A stretch of DNA of 64,000 nucleotides, from contig NZ_CP108100.1 in NCBI RefSeq assembly GCF_036195045.1, forward strand, positions 4,464,001-4,528,000. The letters are read 5' to 3'. The DNA is from Streptomyces sp. NBC_00236. Lineage in GTDB: Bacteria; Actinomycetota; Actinomycetes; Streptomycetales; Streptomycetaceae. Below are positions 50,946 to 59,730 of this stretch, piece after piece; position 1 is the stretch's first letter, and each line of letters opens with the position of its first letter. The translations under genes and the position numbers were made by a program. The notes below the pieces were generated by a model, which saw only the letters and a list, made by a program, of their open reading frames with translations, was not told the origin of the DNA and made no database searches.

Positions 50946-51758
50946 GTGACGCAGGAGAACGGTTCGCCGGGCGGTACGGGCCTGCCCGCCAGCATCGAGA
51001 CCGCCTGGGGGCTGCGGGCGCGCCCGGTGAAGGGGCCCAAGCCCGGGCTGAGCCTGGGACGCATCGTGGACGCGGCAGTCGCGGTGGCGGCGGCCGAGGG
51101 GCTCGGCGGGGTGTCCATGGGCCGGGTCGCCAAGGACCTCGGGGTCTCCACGATGTCGCTCTACCGGTACGTGGCAGCCAAGGACGAGCTCTACGTGCTG
51201 ATGCAGGAGGCGGCCCTGGGGCCGCCGCCCCCGCTGCCCGCCCTGGACGAGAGGGCCGGCTGGCGGGAGGCGCTGTCGCAGTGGGCGCGGGCGCAGAGCC
51301 GGGTGTTCCACGCCAACCTGTGGATGCTCCGCATCCCCATCGCCGGACCGCCCGCCAGCCCGAACTCGGTCGCCTGGTGGGAACAGGGCCTCCAGGCGCT
51401 CGCGGGCGCCGGTCTGGAGGCGGGCGAGGAGATCTCCGTCATCCTTCTGGTCAGTGGTTTCGTGCGGAACGAGGCGCTGCTGATGAGTGATCTCGATGCC
51501 GCGGCCGAGTCCCGCGGCGTATCGGCGCAGGAGGTCACGGACGGCTGCGTCCGCACGCTGGGCCGGCTGGCCGACCCCGTGCGCCACCCCGCGCTGTCCC
51601 GGCTGATGGCGACCGAGGGGATGTGGGCGCCGGACGAGCCGGACCACGCGTTCGCGTTCGGTCTCGAACGGGTGCTTGACGGCGTCGGCGTACTGGTCGG
51701 ATCGCGTGCGCGGGAGCGCGGAACAAAGGCCTCCGGAACGGGTCCGGGCGGCGTCTGA
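50946..51758 (+). CDS. TetR-family regulator of the DrrAB-like genes
   Basis: 270 aa from the GTG at 50946, with AGGGAAGG upstream; ATG at 50919 is an alternative that would abut the operator. HTH: GLSLGRIVDAAVAVAAAEGLGGVSMGRVAKDLGVSTMSLYRYVAAKDELYVLM. The long C-terminal domain (AWWEQGLQALAGAGLEAGEEISVILLVSGFVRNEALLMSDL) fits the TetR_C group of antibiotic-export regulators. It is divergent from the ABC operon it probably represses. Confidence 0.92.
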   Translation: MTQENGSPGGTGLPASIETAWGLRARPVKGPKPGLSLGRIVDAAVAVAAAEGLGGVSMGRVAKDLGVSTMSLYRYVAAKDELYVLMQEAALGPPPPLPALDERAGWREALSQWARAQSRVFHANLWMLRIPIAGPPASPNSVAWWEQGLQALAGAGLEAGEEISVILLVSGFVRNEALLMSDLDAAAESRGVSAQEVTDGCVRTLGRLADPVRHPALSRLMATEGMWAPDEPDHAFAFGLERVLDGVGVLVGSRARERGTKASGTGPGGV

Positions 51759-51800
51759 CGTCAAGTTCGCTTGAGGTCGGAGGCGTTACTCTTCATGGTC

Positions 51801-52478
51801 ATGAGCGGAGAGAAGCCCGGCCCCCGTACGGCAGCCGACGCGGCGCACACGGCAGAAGGCGGGGACGCGGCCGCGCCGATGAGCCTGCGGGAGCGGAAGA
51901 AGCAGCTGACGTATCAGGCGGTCTCCGACGCCGCGATCGCGTTGTTCCTGGAGCGTGGCTTCGACAAGGTCTCGGTGGCGGAGATCGCGGCCGCGGCCGA
52001 CATCTCCAAGCCGACGCTGTTCCGCTACTTCCCGGCCAAGGAGGACCTGGCCCTCCACCGGTTCGCCGACCACGAGGACGAGTCCGCGCGGGTCGTCGCC
52101 GGCCGCGCGGAGGGCGAGTCCCCGCTGGACGCGCTGCGGCGCCACTACCTGGACGGTCTGGAGCGGCGCGACCCGGTCACGGGCCTGTGCGACGTGCCGC
52201 AGGTGCTGGCCTTCCACCGGCTGCTGTACGGGACGCCGTCCCTGGTGGCGCGCCTGTACGCGTACCAGAGCCGTGCCGAGGCCGCTCTCGCCCGTGCCCT
52301 GGGCGACAGGGTGACGGACCGGCTGGCCGCGGGCCAGATCATCGCGGTCCTGCGCATCCTGTCCCTGGAGAACTGGCAGCGCATCAGCGAGGGCCGGAGC
52401 GCGGACCAGGTGTACGCGGACGCGGTCGAGGCCGCCGAGCAGGGTTTCGTACAGCTGCGGTCGGGGCTGGGGAGCTGA
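51801..52478 (+). CDS. TetR-family regulator
   Basis: 225 aa; ATG at 51801 (ATG at 51795 adds two residues). After a 35-residue disordered N-terminus comes the HTH: MSLRERKKQLTYQAVSDAAIALFLERGFDKVSVAEIAAAADISKPTLFRYFPAKEDLALHRF. The C-terminal domain DVPQVLAFHRLLYGTPSLVARLYAYQSRAEAALARAL fits the TetR_C group seen with alkane or drug-response regulators. It stands alone after the other TetR gene; no divergent target is apparent. Confidence 0.9.
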   Translation: MSGEKPGPRTAADAAHTAEGGDAAAPMSLRERKKQLTYQAVSDAAIALFLERGFDKVSVAEIAAAADISKPTLFRYFPAKEDLALHRFADHEDESARVVAGRAEGESPLDALRRHYLDGLERRDPVTGLCDVPQVLAFHRLLYGTPSLVARLYAYQSRAEAALARALGDRVTDRLAAGQIIAVLRILSLENWQRISEGRSADQVYADAVEAAEQGFVQLRSGLGS

Positions 52479-52494
52479 TTCCCGGCCCTCTCGG

Positions 52495-53013
52495 CTATCG
52501 GCTGTCCTCGGCGTGCTGCACCGCCTCGGCGATCTCGCGGACCCGGTCGAGCGTGATGCCGGTGCGCTGTTCCACGGCCAGCGGGTGATCGGTGGGCTCC
52601 AGCTCGATCAGCGGGCGCCGGCCGATCGGGCGGGTGTGCGCGTTGGTCTTGAGGTTGGTCGTACGGGGGGTGTAGAGCCCCAACTCGGTGGTGAGCCAGC
52701 CGAAGTACGGCTTCTCGGACTCCCGGCCCGGGGTCTCCCACACATCGAGGGCGCGGGCGAAGTTCTCCCGGCTCAAGGACACCCAGACACCCCATGAGAA
52801 CGGCTCCGGGCTGCCGGTCACGGGTATCTCGATCAGGCCCTTGATGAAGTAGTGCTCGTGTCTGACGATGCACTGGTCCGTCGAGAGCATGCTGTCGGGG
52901 TCGCTCTCCAGGCCCGCGTCCCAGACGTCGGGCGCCATGGTCGAGTACCCCATCGGGAGTTCCGTGTGGTGTTCGCCGCAGCGGGAGCAGGTGTAGCCGG
53001 GGTCGGTAGCCAT
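52495..53013 (-). CDS. DUF2199 protein
   Basis: 172 aa from ATG 53013. Zinc-binding-like start YTCSRCGEHHTELPMGYSTMAPDVWD (CxxC) continues as DPDSMLSTDQCIVRHEHYFIKGLIEIPVTGSPEPFSWGVWVSLSRENFARAL, the DUF2199 core. Function unknown. Monocistronic, convergent with the preceding TetR gene. Confidence 0.88.
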   Translation of the reverse strand: MATDPGYTCSRCGEHHTELPMGYSTMAPDVWDAGLESDPDSMLSTDQCIVRHEHYFIKGLIEIPVTGSPEPFSWGVWVSLSRENFARALDVWETPGRESEKPYFGWLTTELGLYTPRTTNLKTNAHTRPIGRRPLIELEPTDHPLAVEQRTGITLDRVREIAEAVQHAEDSR

Positions 53014-53077
53014 GGGCGGGATCCTAGAGCGTCCGCTTGTCGGGCACATGGCCCCGGTGGACCGTCGCCGCTTGCAC

Positions 53078-53602
53078 TCAGTCCGCGGCGGGGATGTCCA
53101 GCGCCGTTCCGTACAGCCGCGAGACCCGGATCCGGATCACCACGCGCCGGTCCGCGACCACCTGTGCCAGGAAGGCCGCCTCCTCGTCCGGGTCCTCGAA
53201 ACCGGGCGTCAGGGACAGGAGTTCACGGCTGACCGCGTCACCGGGCACGGCCGCCGGCGCGGACACCTCCGCCTCGCCCTCGGCGACCGCGAACGAGAAC
53301 ACGTCCTGGCCCTGCACGTGCAGCGCCGCGTGCGGATCGGTGCGCAACTGGCGCGGCTTGAGGCGGTCGGCAGTGCTGGAGACACGCACCATCCGTTCTC
53401 CGGCGTCCCAGGAGTACAGCACCGTCGTCAGGTGGGGGTGCCCGGTGCGCCGCACGCTCGCGAGGACGCCGAACTGCTGCTCCGCGAGCAGCCGCGACAG
53501 TTCCGCTTCGGTGAGCACGCGCGGGGCGGGGCCTGCGCCGGGGCCGGACTCGGGGCCGGACTCGGGCTCGTTCTCGACGGGGGTGGTGGGGTGCGTGGTC
53601 AT
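53078..53602 (-). CDS. pyridoxamine 5'-phosphate oxidase-family (FMN/F420-binding) protein
   Basis: 174 aa. After an acidic N-terminus (ENEPESGPESGPGAGP), a split-barrel domain appears: LTEAELSRLLAEQQFGVLASVRRTGHPHLTTVLYSW, DRLKPRQLRTDPHAALHVQGQDVFSFAVAEGEAEV. This fits the PPOX class with flavin or F420 as cofactor, often acting in reductive detoxification. It is 55 bp downstream of the MFS gene on the same strand, so may be co-transcribed with it. Confidence 0.9.
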   Translation of the reverse strand: MTTHPTTPVENEPESGPESGPGAGPAPRVLTEAELSRLLAEQQFGVLASVRRTGHPHLTTVLYSWDAGERMVRVSSTADRLKPRQLRTDPHAALHVQGQDVFSFAVAEGEAEVSAPAAVPGDAVSRELLSLTPGFEDPDEEAAFLAQVVADRRVVIRIRVSRLYGTALDIPAAD

Positions 53603-53657
53603 GGGGTCCGTCCTTCGGCTTGGCTGGGTGGGGTGCGGTGCGGTGGTGTGGGTGCGG

Positions 53658-55148
53658 TCAGGTGGAGGGGGTGGCGGCGGCCCGGCGGTCCGGCCGCCTG
53701 AGGACCGTGAGCGCGACGAGGAAGGCGGTGGCGAGCAGCCCGGTGCCGACGGCGAACGCCAGGTGGTAGCCGCCGGTCAGCGCCTCGGCCCGGCTGCCGC
53801 CCGCCGCGAGCAGCGTGTCCGTACGGGAGGCGGCCAGTGTGGACAGGACGGCGACGCCCATCGCCATGCCGATCTGCTGGGTGGTGTTGAACAGCCCGGA
53901 GGCGAGCCCCGCGTCCTCCTCGCCCGCCCCCGACATGCCGAGCGTGGTCAACGCCGGGAGCGCGAGGCCGAATCCGGCGGCGAGGAACATCACGGGAAGC
54001 AGATCGGTGGCGTAGTGCGCGTGGACGGGGAGCCGGGTGAGGAGGCCGAGCATCCCGATCAGCAGGGCCAGCCCGAGGAGCAGGACGCTGCGTTCGCCGA
54101 ACCGTGCGCTCAGCCGGGCCGAGATCCCGAGCGACACCGCGCCGATGACCGCGGCCGCCGGCAGCATGGCGAGACCCGTGGCGGTGGCTCCGTGACCGAG
54201 GACCCGCTGCAGGTACAGCGCGACGAGGATCTGGAACGAGAACAGCGCGGCCACCATGAGGATCTGGACCAGATTGGCTCCGGCGACACTGCGTGAGCGG
54301 AGGATCCGCAACGGCAGGAGCGGGGTGGCGGCCGTGGCCTGCCGGACGACGAACGCGGCGAGCAGGGCCAGCGCGAGGGCGCCCAGACCGAGCGTGTGTG
54401 CCGACAGCCACCCGTACGACTCGACCTCGACGACGGAGTAGATGCCCAGCATCAGGCCTCCGGTGACCAGGAGCGCGCCGATCGCGTCGGCCCCGGCGCT
54501 GCTGCCGGGTCCGTGGTCCGCGGGCAGAACGCGCACCGCGACGAGGAGGACCGCGAGGCCGATCGGCAGGTTGATGAAGAAGATCCAGTGCCAGCCGAGC
54601 GCGTCTGTGAGGACCCCGCCGAGCACCTGGCCGATCGAGGCCCCGGCCGCACCGGTGAAGCTGAACACGGCGATGGCCCGGGCCCGTTCGCGGCTCTCCG
54701 TGAAGAGGGTGACGAGGATGCCCAGGCCGACCGCGGAGGCCATGGCGCTGCCGGCGCCCTGAAGGAAGCGGGCGGTGACGAGGAGGGCGGGGGAGCCGGC
54801 CGCCCCGGCCAGTACGGAGGCCGCGGTGAAGACCGCGGTGCCGGCCAGGAACATCCGACGGCGGCCGAGGAGATCGCCGAGCCGTCCGGAGAGCAGCAGC
54901 AGACCGCCGAAGGCGATCAGGTAGGCGTTGACGACCCAACTGAGGCCGGCGGGCGTGAACCCGAGGTCGTTCTGGATGGCGGGCATCGCCACCGTCACGA
55001 TCGAGCCGTCGAGCACGGTCATCAGCAGACCGGTGGCGATCACGCCGAGGGCGAGCCGGCGCGAACGGGCGGCGGGGGAAGGAGGGTTGCCGGCGGGCGC
55101 GGGCGCGGATGTGGCGGCGGGGGGCGAGCTGGGCGTGGTGGCAGACAT
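53658..55148 (-). CDS. MFS drug exporter (EmrB/QacA, DHA2-type)
   Basis: 496 aa from the ATG at 55148. 14 transmembrane segments are suggested by hydrophobic blocks from GVIATGLLMTVLDGSIVTVAMPAI to GYHLAFAVGTGLLATAFLVALTVL. The DHA2 motif D1 LDGSIVTVAMPAI and motif A GRLGDLLGRRRMFLAG are present. Probable proton-driven export of cationic or antibiotic compounds. It lies 119 bp after a MarR gene on the same strand, so co-regulated; the AT-rich gap 55190-55235 may hold its operator. Confidence 0.94.
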   Translation of the reverse strand: MSATTPSSPPAATSAPAPAGNPPSPAARSRRLALGVIATGLLMTVLDGSIVTVAMPAIQNDLGFTPAGLSWVVNAYLIAFGGLLLLSGRLGDLLGRRRMFLAGTAVFTAASVLAGAAGSPALLVTARFLQGAGSAMASAVGLGILVTLFTESRERARAIAVFSFTGAAGASIGQVLGGVLTDALGWHWIFFINLPIGLAVLLVAVRVLPADHGPGSSAGADAIGALLVTGGLMLGIYSVVEVESYGWLSAHTLGLGALALALLAAFVVRQATAATPLLPLRILRSRSVAGANLVQILMVAALFSFQILVALYLQRVLGHGATATGLAMLPAAAVIGAVSLGISARLSARFGERSVLLLGLALLIGMLGLLTRLPVHAHYATDLLPVMFLAAGFGLALPALTTLGMSGAGEEDAGLASGLFNTTQQIGMAMGVAVLSTLAASRTDTLLAAGGSRAEALTGGYHLAFAVGTGLLATAFLVALTVLRRPDRRAAATPST

Positions 55149-55267
55149 CGGGCTCTCCTGTCGGTGGGTTCGACAAGAGAGAACGTAGCAGATGGTTTTG
55201 TTGCGGACTATTTCTTTCGGTTCTATTTTCTGCGGATGGCGCGGTCCGTGTGTTCGGGTGGAGCCGC

Positions 55268-55756
55268 TTACTTCTGGCTCTGGCGGGCTCGGCGGGCCGC
55301 TCGCGGATGCTCGGCCGGGGCCGCCAGATGCTCGCCGGCCAGCTGGTTCAGGGCGCGCAGGAGGGCCTCCCGGCCGGTCCGGGGCAGGCTGCTCAGGGCC
55401 TCCTCGTGCACCCGGTCGACGATCTCCTGGCTCTGCGCGGCGAGTGCGGCACCCCGCTCGGTGACGGCGATGATCCGCGCCCGCCGGTCCCGGCTGGAGG
55501 GCCTGCGCTCGGCGAGCCCCGCGCTCTCCAGGGCGTCCACCGTCACCACCATGGTGGTCTTGTCCATGTCGCCGATCTCGGCGAGCTGGATCTGGGTGCG
55601 CTCCTCCTCCAGGGCGTGGACCAGGACGCAGTGCATGCGCGCGGTGAGCCCGATCTCGGCGAGCGCCGCCGACATCTGGGTCCGCAGGACGTGACTGGTG
55701 TGGTCCAGGAGGTAGGAGAGGTCCGGTGCGGTGCGGGTGGGTGCCATGGCGGTCAT
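55268..55756 (-). CDS. MarR-family regulator
   Basis: 162 aa (ATG 55756, or 55747). Winged helix: LTARMHCVLVHALEEERTQIQLAEIGDMDKTTMVVTVDALESAGLAERRPSSRDRRARIIAVTERGAALAAQSQEIVDRV. Dimerisation helices flank it. Its gene precedes the MFS exporter, a common MarR-target arrangement, so it probably represses itself and the exporter until a ligand binds. GTCCG/CGGAC palindrome at 55792-55805. Confidence 0.93.
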   Translation of the reverse strand: MTAMAPTRTAPDLSYLLDHTSHVLRTQMSAALAEIGLTARMHCVLVHALEEERTQIQLAEIGDMDKTTMVVTVDALESAGLAERRPSSRDRRARIIAVTERGAALAAQSQEIVDRVHEEALSSLPRTGREALLRALNQLAGEHLAAPAEHPRAARRARQSQK

Positions 55757-55791
55757 GCCCGCCAGCGTAACAACTCGGTCTGTGGCGGATC

Positions 55792-55805
55792 GTCCGCAAA
55801 CGGAC
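55792..55805. promoter_or_regulatory. MarR operator candidate
   Basis: GTCCG-CAAA-CGGAC, 36-49 bp upstream of the marR start. A related GTCCGCAACA element occurs on the minus strand near 55205-55215, ahead of the MFS gene. Confidence 0.55.
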
Positions 55806-55879
55806 TTTATCCTTCTCGTGGTCTCCGGCCGCCTCGGAAATCGGTGGCCGACCGTTCCCGCCGCCTGCACAGTGGCCGT

Positions 55880-56995
55880 ATGACCTCTGCCGAAGCCGCG
55901 TTCCTGCCCGGTCTGGAGCTCTCCCGGATCCTGTACGAGGAGGCGGTACGGCCCGTCCTCGACGACGTGTTCCCCGGCCTGCCGTACGCCGCCGCGCGGA
56001 TCGGACCGGGTTCGGAGGTGCTCGGTTTCGACACCATACGGTCGGTCGACCACGACTGGGGCCCGCGCCTGGAACTCTTCCTCGCGCCGGACGACGCCGT
56101 GGCCCACGGCGAGACGATCCGGCGGCTGCTGGCGGACCGGCTGCCGAAGGAGGTCCGCGGCTGGCCCACCCACTTCCGCCCGGCCGCCGATCCGCTCGAC
56201 CCGGTCGGCCACATGGCGGCGACCGACGGCCCCGTCAACCACCGCGTGGTCGCGCACGACACCGGCGCCTGGCTCACCCGGGAGGTCGGCCTCGACGCCA
56301 CGACCACGGAACCGGGCGTACGGGACTGGCTCGCCATGCCGCAGCAGAGGCTCGCCGGAGTCACCGCCGGCGCGGTGTTCCACGACGGGCCCGGCCTCCT
56401 CACCACCGCACGCGCGCGACTGGCCCGCTACCCGGAGCAGGTGTGGCGCTATGCGCTGGCCTGTCAGTGGCAGCGGATCGCCCAGGAGGAGGCCTTCGTC
56501 GGGCGCTGTGCCGAGGTCGGCGACGCACTCGGTTCGGCCGTCGTCGCGGCCCGGCTGGTGCGGGACCTCATGCGGCTCAGCCTGCTGCTGGAGCGGCGCT
56601 TTGTCCCGTACAGCAAATGGCTGGGCAGTGCGTTCGCCCGGCTGGAGGCGGCCGAGGAGCTGATGCCGTCACTGCGCGGAGTGCTGGCGGCGACGGACCA
56701 CCCGGAGCGTGAGCGGCTGTTGTGTGCCGCGTACGAGGCAGTGGCGATCCGCCAGAACGCGACCGGCCTGGTCGATCCGGTGGACCGGGCGCCGCGCCCG
56801 TACCACGGCCGTCCGTACCTCGTCCTGCACGCGGAACGCTTCGCCCGCCCGCTGGCCGACTCGCTCACCGACCCGGACCTGCGCGGCCTGCCGCTGACCG
56901 GGGTCGTCGACCAGTGGGCGGACAGCACGGACCTGCTCATGGGGAGGGATGGGGACGCGCTGCGGGCAGCAAGTGCGGCGGTGGGCGGACGGTGA
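55880..56995 (+). CDS. DUF4037 nucleotidyltransferase-like protein
   Basis: 371 aa. LELSRILYEEAVRPVLDDVFPGLPYAAARIGPGSEVLGFDTIRSVDHDWGPRLELFL resembles the nucleotidyltransferase-like GS-x(10-15)-D-x-D core of DUF4037 (VDHDWGP). The C-terminal half is helical (EQVWRYALACQWQRIAQEEAFVGR, LMRLSLLLERRFVPYSKWLGSAFA), as in family members. ATG 55880 preferred. It is divergent from the MarR gene. Substrate unknown. Confidence 0.9.
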   Translation: MTSAEAAFLPGLELSRILYEEAVRPVLDDVFPGLPYAAARIGPGSEVLGFDTIRSVDHDWGPRLELFLAPDDAVAHGETIRRLLADRLPKEVRGWPTHFRPAADPLDPVGHMAATDGPVNHRVVAHDTGAWLTREVGLDATTTEPGVRDWLAMPQQRLAGVTAGAVFHDGPGLLTTARARLARYPEQVWRYALACQWQRIAQEEAFVGRCAEVGDALGSAVVAARLVRDLMRLSLLLERRFVPYSKWLGSAFARLEAAEELMPSLRGVLAATDHPERERLLCAAYEAVAIRQNATGLVDPVDRAPRPYHGRPYLVLHAERFARPLADSLTDPDLRGLPLTGVVDQWADSTDLLMGRDGDALRAASAAVGGR

Positions 56996-57000
56996 GGGGC

Positions 57001-57333
57001 TCAGCGGTCGCGAGCCCACCACCACCGGCGGCGGCGGCGCGGGGTGCGGATGCGTGCGCTCCCTGCCTCCGGCCGGCTGCCGGGCAGGTCGCGCAGCGGC
57101 CGCCACGGATCGTCGGGGGAGGCCATCGGCGCCTGCCGCTCCGCCTGCGCCCGGATCTCGTAGTACGAGTCGTGGGCCGTCACCCGGAACGCCTCGTCGT
57201 ACGACGCCATCGCGGCCTGCATCGCCGCACCGGCGAGGCCGCGGCGGCGGACCCGCGAGGCCAGCCGGGCGAAGCCGCCCAGGACCGCGGCGAGGGCACC
57301 GGCGAACACGAGGAACGGCAGCAGCTCATCCAT
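57001..57333 (-). CDS. small membrane protein with Arg-rich C-terminus
   Basis: 110 aa. One N-terminal transmembrane helix (MDELLPFLVFAGALAAVLGG), then a conserved-looking segment ASYDEAFRVTAHDSYYEIRAQAERQAPM and a very basic tail RTPRRRRRWWWARDR. No known domain recognised. It overlaps nothing and is convergent with the DUF4037 gene by 5 bp. Translation starts 18 bp before the minisatellite region. Confidence 0.78.
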   Translation of the reverse strand: MDELLPFLVFAGALAAVLGGFARLASRVRRRGLAGAAMQAAMASYDEAFRVTAHDSYYEIRAQAERQAPMASPDDPWRPLRDLPGSRPEAGSARIRTPRRRRRWWWARDR

Positions 57334-57350
57334 GCGGTCGAGCGTAGGCC

Positions 57351-57500
57351 CGCAGGGGAGGGATCCGCACGAGTGGGGCCCGCAGGGGAGGGATCCGCAC
57401 GGGTGGGGCCCGCAGGGGAGGGATCCGCAGGGGAGGGATCCGCACGTGTGTGGCCCGCACGTGTGGGGGTGGCACGAGTGGCGCCCGCACGGGTGGGGCA
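57351..57500. repeat. 15-bp minisatellite, ten copies
   Basis: Ten consecutive 15-bp units in a fixed register from 57351. Two unit types recur: CGCAGGGGAGGGATC (four copies) and CGCACGNGTGKGGCC-like (six copies, progressively diverged). The first three pairs alternate, then mixed. It makes up half of the 302-bp gene-free gap (57334-57635) between the small membrane protein and the MFS gene. The remainder shows nothing else. Confidence 0.85.
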
Positions 57501-57635
57501 GGCGCGAAATCCAGTGGCGGGCAGTTGGGCGGCCCGCCTAGCTTGAACGCCCGTGACCCATGATCCGAAAGCGTTCGTCCACGCTCATGCCCTCTGCGGC
57601 AACGGGAACGACGGGCCGACGTCGGGCGGCCGGCG

Positions 57636-59042
57636 ATGACCGGCCCGGCGACGACGCATCCGGTACCCGGGGGCGCGGAGGAGCGGCTGTTCTCGCGGAC
57701 GTACGCGGCCGCCACGATCGGCTTCGCCGCGGTCATGTTCCTGACCGGGTTCGCCGCACTCGCCGTCGTCCCCATGCTTCCGGTGGCCGCCCGCGATCTG
57801 GACGGGGTCCCGCTCTACCCGCTGGTGGCGGGCTGCTTCGTCGCGGCGAGCCTGTTCGGCGGGGTGCTGGGCGGCGACTGGGCGGACCGGGCGGGTGCGG
57901 GGCGCCCGCTGGCGGCGGGTGTCGTGCTGGCGGTGGTCACCCTGGTCGTGTCGGCCACCAGCACCACCATCTGGCAGCTGGCGGTCGGGCGGTTCCTGGA
58001 CGGGGTGGCGGCCGGGATGATCGCGGTGGCCATCAACACGGCCATCGCACACGCCTACCCGGACCGGCTGCGGGCCCGCGCCCTGGCGCTGATGAGCACC
58101 TGCTGGATCATCCCGTCCCTGGCCGGTCCGCCGCTGGCGGGGCTGGTGGCCGAGTGGTGGTCCTGGCGCGCCGTGTTCTTCGGCCTGGCCGCCCTCACCG
58201 TGATTCCGTCGCTGGCCGTGGCCCTCCTCCTGCGCAGCCGTTCCTGGCAGGCGCCTCCGGAGGAGCCGGAGCCCGGCCCGTCGACGGAACGGGCTCCGCG
58301 GCCCGCGCTGATGGTCGCGGCGGCGGTGAGCGTGGGCGCGGCGCTGGGCCAGTACGCGGTGTCGGGCTGGGACGTACGGCATCTGCTGTGCGGGGTGGCG
58401 GGGCTCGCCCTGCTGGTGGTGTTCGTGCCGCGACTGCTGCCGCCGGGCACCTGGCGTGCCGCGCGCGGACTGCCGGCCGCCGTGCTGTTGCGCGGTCTGA
58501 CGTCGGGGGCGTACTTCACGCTGGAGGCCTTCGTTCCCCTCCTGCTGACCACCGCCCGGCGCGTTCCGCCCGTGCAGACCGGACTGGCTTTCACGGGGGC
58601 CGCGATCGCCTGGGCCGGTTCCTCCTGGCTGCAGGGCCGCCTCCAGGGGCGTGTCTCCCGCCACCGTCTGGTCACGGCCGGCGCGTCGGTGATGGGGGTC
58701 GCGGTGGCGGTCGCCGCGGTGGGGACGCTGCCCGGACTGCCCGCGCTGACCGCCGCCGGGGCGATGGTGCTCGCGGCCGTCGGCATGGGCATGGCCGCAC
58801 CGTCCCTCACCCTGCTCTCGCTCACCCACAGCCCGCAGGACCGGCAGGGATACGCCGGCAGCGCGATGCAGACCAGTCAGAACCTGGGCCAGATGGCGGT
58901 GATGGGGGTGGCCGCCGCCGTGTTCAACCTTCTCCTGGGATTCGGCTCCGCCGACCTGCCCGCCTACGCCGCCGCGTTCGGCCTGCTCCTGGTGCCGAGC
59001 GTCCTGGCCGCGACCCTCGCGGTCCGCGCCCGCAGCACCTGA
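57636..59042 (+). CDS. MFS transporter (arabinose-efflux type)
   Basis: 468 aa with about 12 transmembrane segments (AAATIGFAAVMFLTGFAALAVVPMLPVAAR to the C-terminal YAAAFGLLLVPSVLAATLAV). Motif-A-like region GGVLGGDWADRAGAGRPLAAG and the DGVAAGMIAVAINTAIAHAYPDRLRARAL stretch are typical of the family. A central loop (PPEEPEPGPSTER) separates the halves. Probably exports a small molecule; substrate unknown. ATG 57636; 3 bp before the convergent HTH gene at 59046. Confidence 0.9.
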   Translation: MTGPATTHPVPGGAEERLFSRTYAAATIGFAAVMFLTGFAALAVVPMLPVAARDLDGVPLYPLVAGCFVAASLFGGVLGGDWADRAGAGRPLAAGVVLAVVTLVVSATSTTIWQLAVGRFLDGVAAGMIAVAINTAIAHAYPDRLRARALALMSTCWIIPSLAGPPLAGLVAEWWSWRAVFFGLAALTVIPSLAVALLLRSRSWQAPPEEPEPGPSTERAPRPALMVAAAVSVGAALGQYAVSGWDVRHLLCGVAGLALLVVFVPRLLPPGTWRAARGLPAAVLLRGLTSGAYFTLEAFVPLLLTTARRVPPVQTGLAFTGAAIAWAGSSWLQGRLQGRVSRHRLVTAGASVMGVAVAVAAVGTLPGLPALTAAGAMVLAAVGMGMAAPSLTLLSLTHSPQDRQGYAGSAMQTSQNLGQMAVMGVAAAVFNLLLGFGSADLPAYAAAFGLLLVPSVLAATLAVRARST

Positions 59043-59045
59043 GTC

Positions 59046-59654
59046 TCAGGCGGTCCCGCCCCTCAGCCGGTCGCGCTGGATCCGGTGGGCGAGGGCGCGT
59101 CGTACGGATGGCGTCCCGGGCGGCGCGGCGTCCGGCCGGGAGGGCAGGTCGAGCGCGCGGCTGATCTCGTCGTACGCGCTCCGGTGCCCGCCGGGCAGCT
59201 CGGCGGCGTGCAGCCGGAGGTCCTCCTCGACGAGCCGGCGCAGCCCGTCGACGTTCTCGGGGGTGAAGCGCTTCCTGCCGCGTGCGAGTGCGTCGATGCT
59301 CGGTGAGCAGCGGGCGGTGTCGGCGTACGTCTCCGCGATGTCCTCGGCGAGGCCCCACAGGCGGCCTTCGAGCCACGGGATGTCGCGCTGGTCGAGGGAG
59401 AGGTCCATCGGGGGTTCGGGATCGGCGGCCCGGTACTTCGCCACCTGCTTGGACACGGCGGGCTGGCTCATGTCGGTGAGCCGGGCGATGCGGTCCTGGG
59501 TCCAGCCGAAGCCGACGAACACCTTGATCATCTCGGCGCGGAGCCTGCGCATCTCCTCGCCGGCCCGGATGACGTCGTTCATCCCGGCGAGCATCCGCTC
59601 GGCCTGTTCCTCGGTCAGCGTCGCGCTCTGGCGGGTGTTCTCTGCGGCTGCCAC
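59046..59654 (-). CDS. HTH regulator (sigma-70-like, AsnC-type HTH)
   Basis: 202 aa, GTG start. After an N-terminal helical part, the HTH segment GFGWTQDRIARLTDMSQPAVSKQVAKYRAADPEPP is clear. The remainder is helical (LEGRLWGLAEDIAETYADTARCSPSIDALARGRKRFTPENVDGLRRLVEEDLRLHAAEL) and not a familiar ligand domain. It is convergent with the MFS gene and divergent from the hydrolase, with a 28-bp perfect palindrome between them, which is most likely its own operator. Confidence 0.85.
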   Translation of the reverse strand: MAAAENTRQSATLTEEQAERMLAGMNDVIRAGEEMRRLRAEMIKVFVGFGWTQDRIARLTDMSQPAVSKQVAKYRAADPEPPMDLSLDQRDIPWLEGRLWGLAEDIAETYADTARCSPSIDALARGRKRFTPENVDGLRRLVEEDLRLHAAELPGGHRSAYDEISRALDLPSRPDAAPPGTPSVRRALAHRIQRDRLRGGTA

Positions 59655-59685
59655 ACGTCAGTTATATACCGGGCCGCCAGCTGGT

Positions 59686-59713
59686 CATAACCAGGTTGTA
59701 CAACCTGGTTATG
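59686..59713. promoter_or_regulatory. 28-bp perfect palindrome, probable operator
   Basis: Each half is CATAACCAGGTTGT (14 bp) read inward; the second is its exact complement. It lies in the 76-bp gap between the divergent HTH regulator and hydrolase genes, overlapping the likely promoters, and is strikingly AT-containing for this genome. Confidence 0.85.
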
Positions 59714-59730
59714 AATGACAGCATCGCCGC

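Noticed and set aside
53599..55176. A 525-codon frame in another minus-strand frame of the MFS gene
   Set aside because: The true frame has clear transmembrane segments and MFS motifs; this one is Arg-rich.
57351..57500. CRISPR array
   Set aside because: The units are directly tandem with no spacers, and no cas genes are present.
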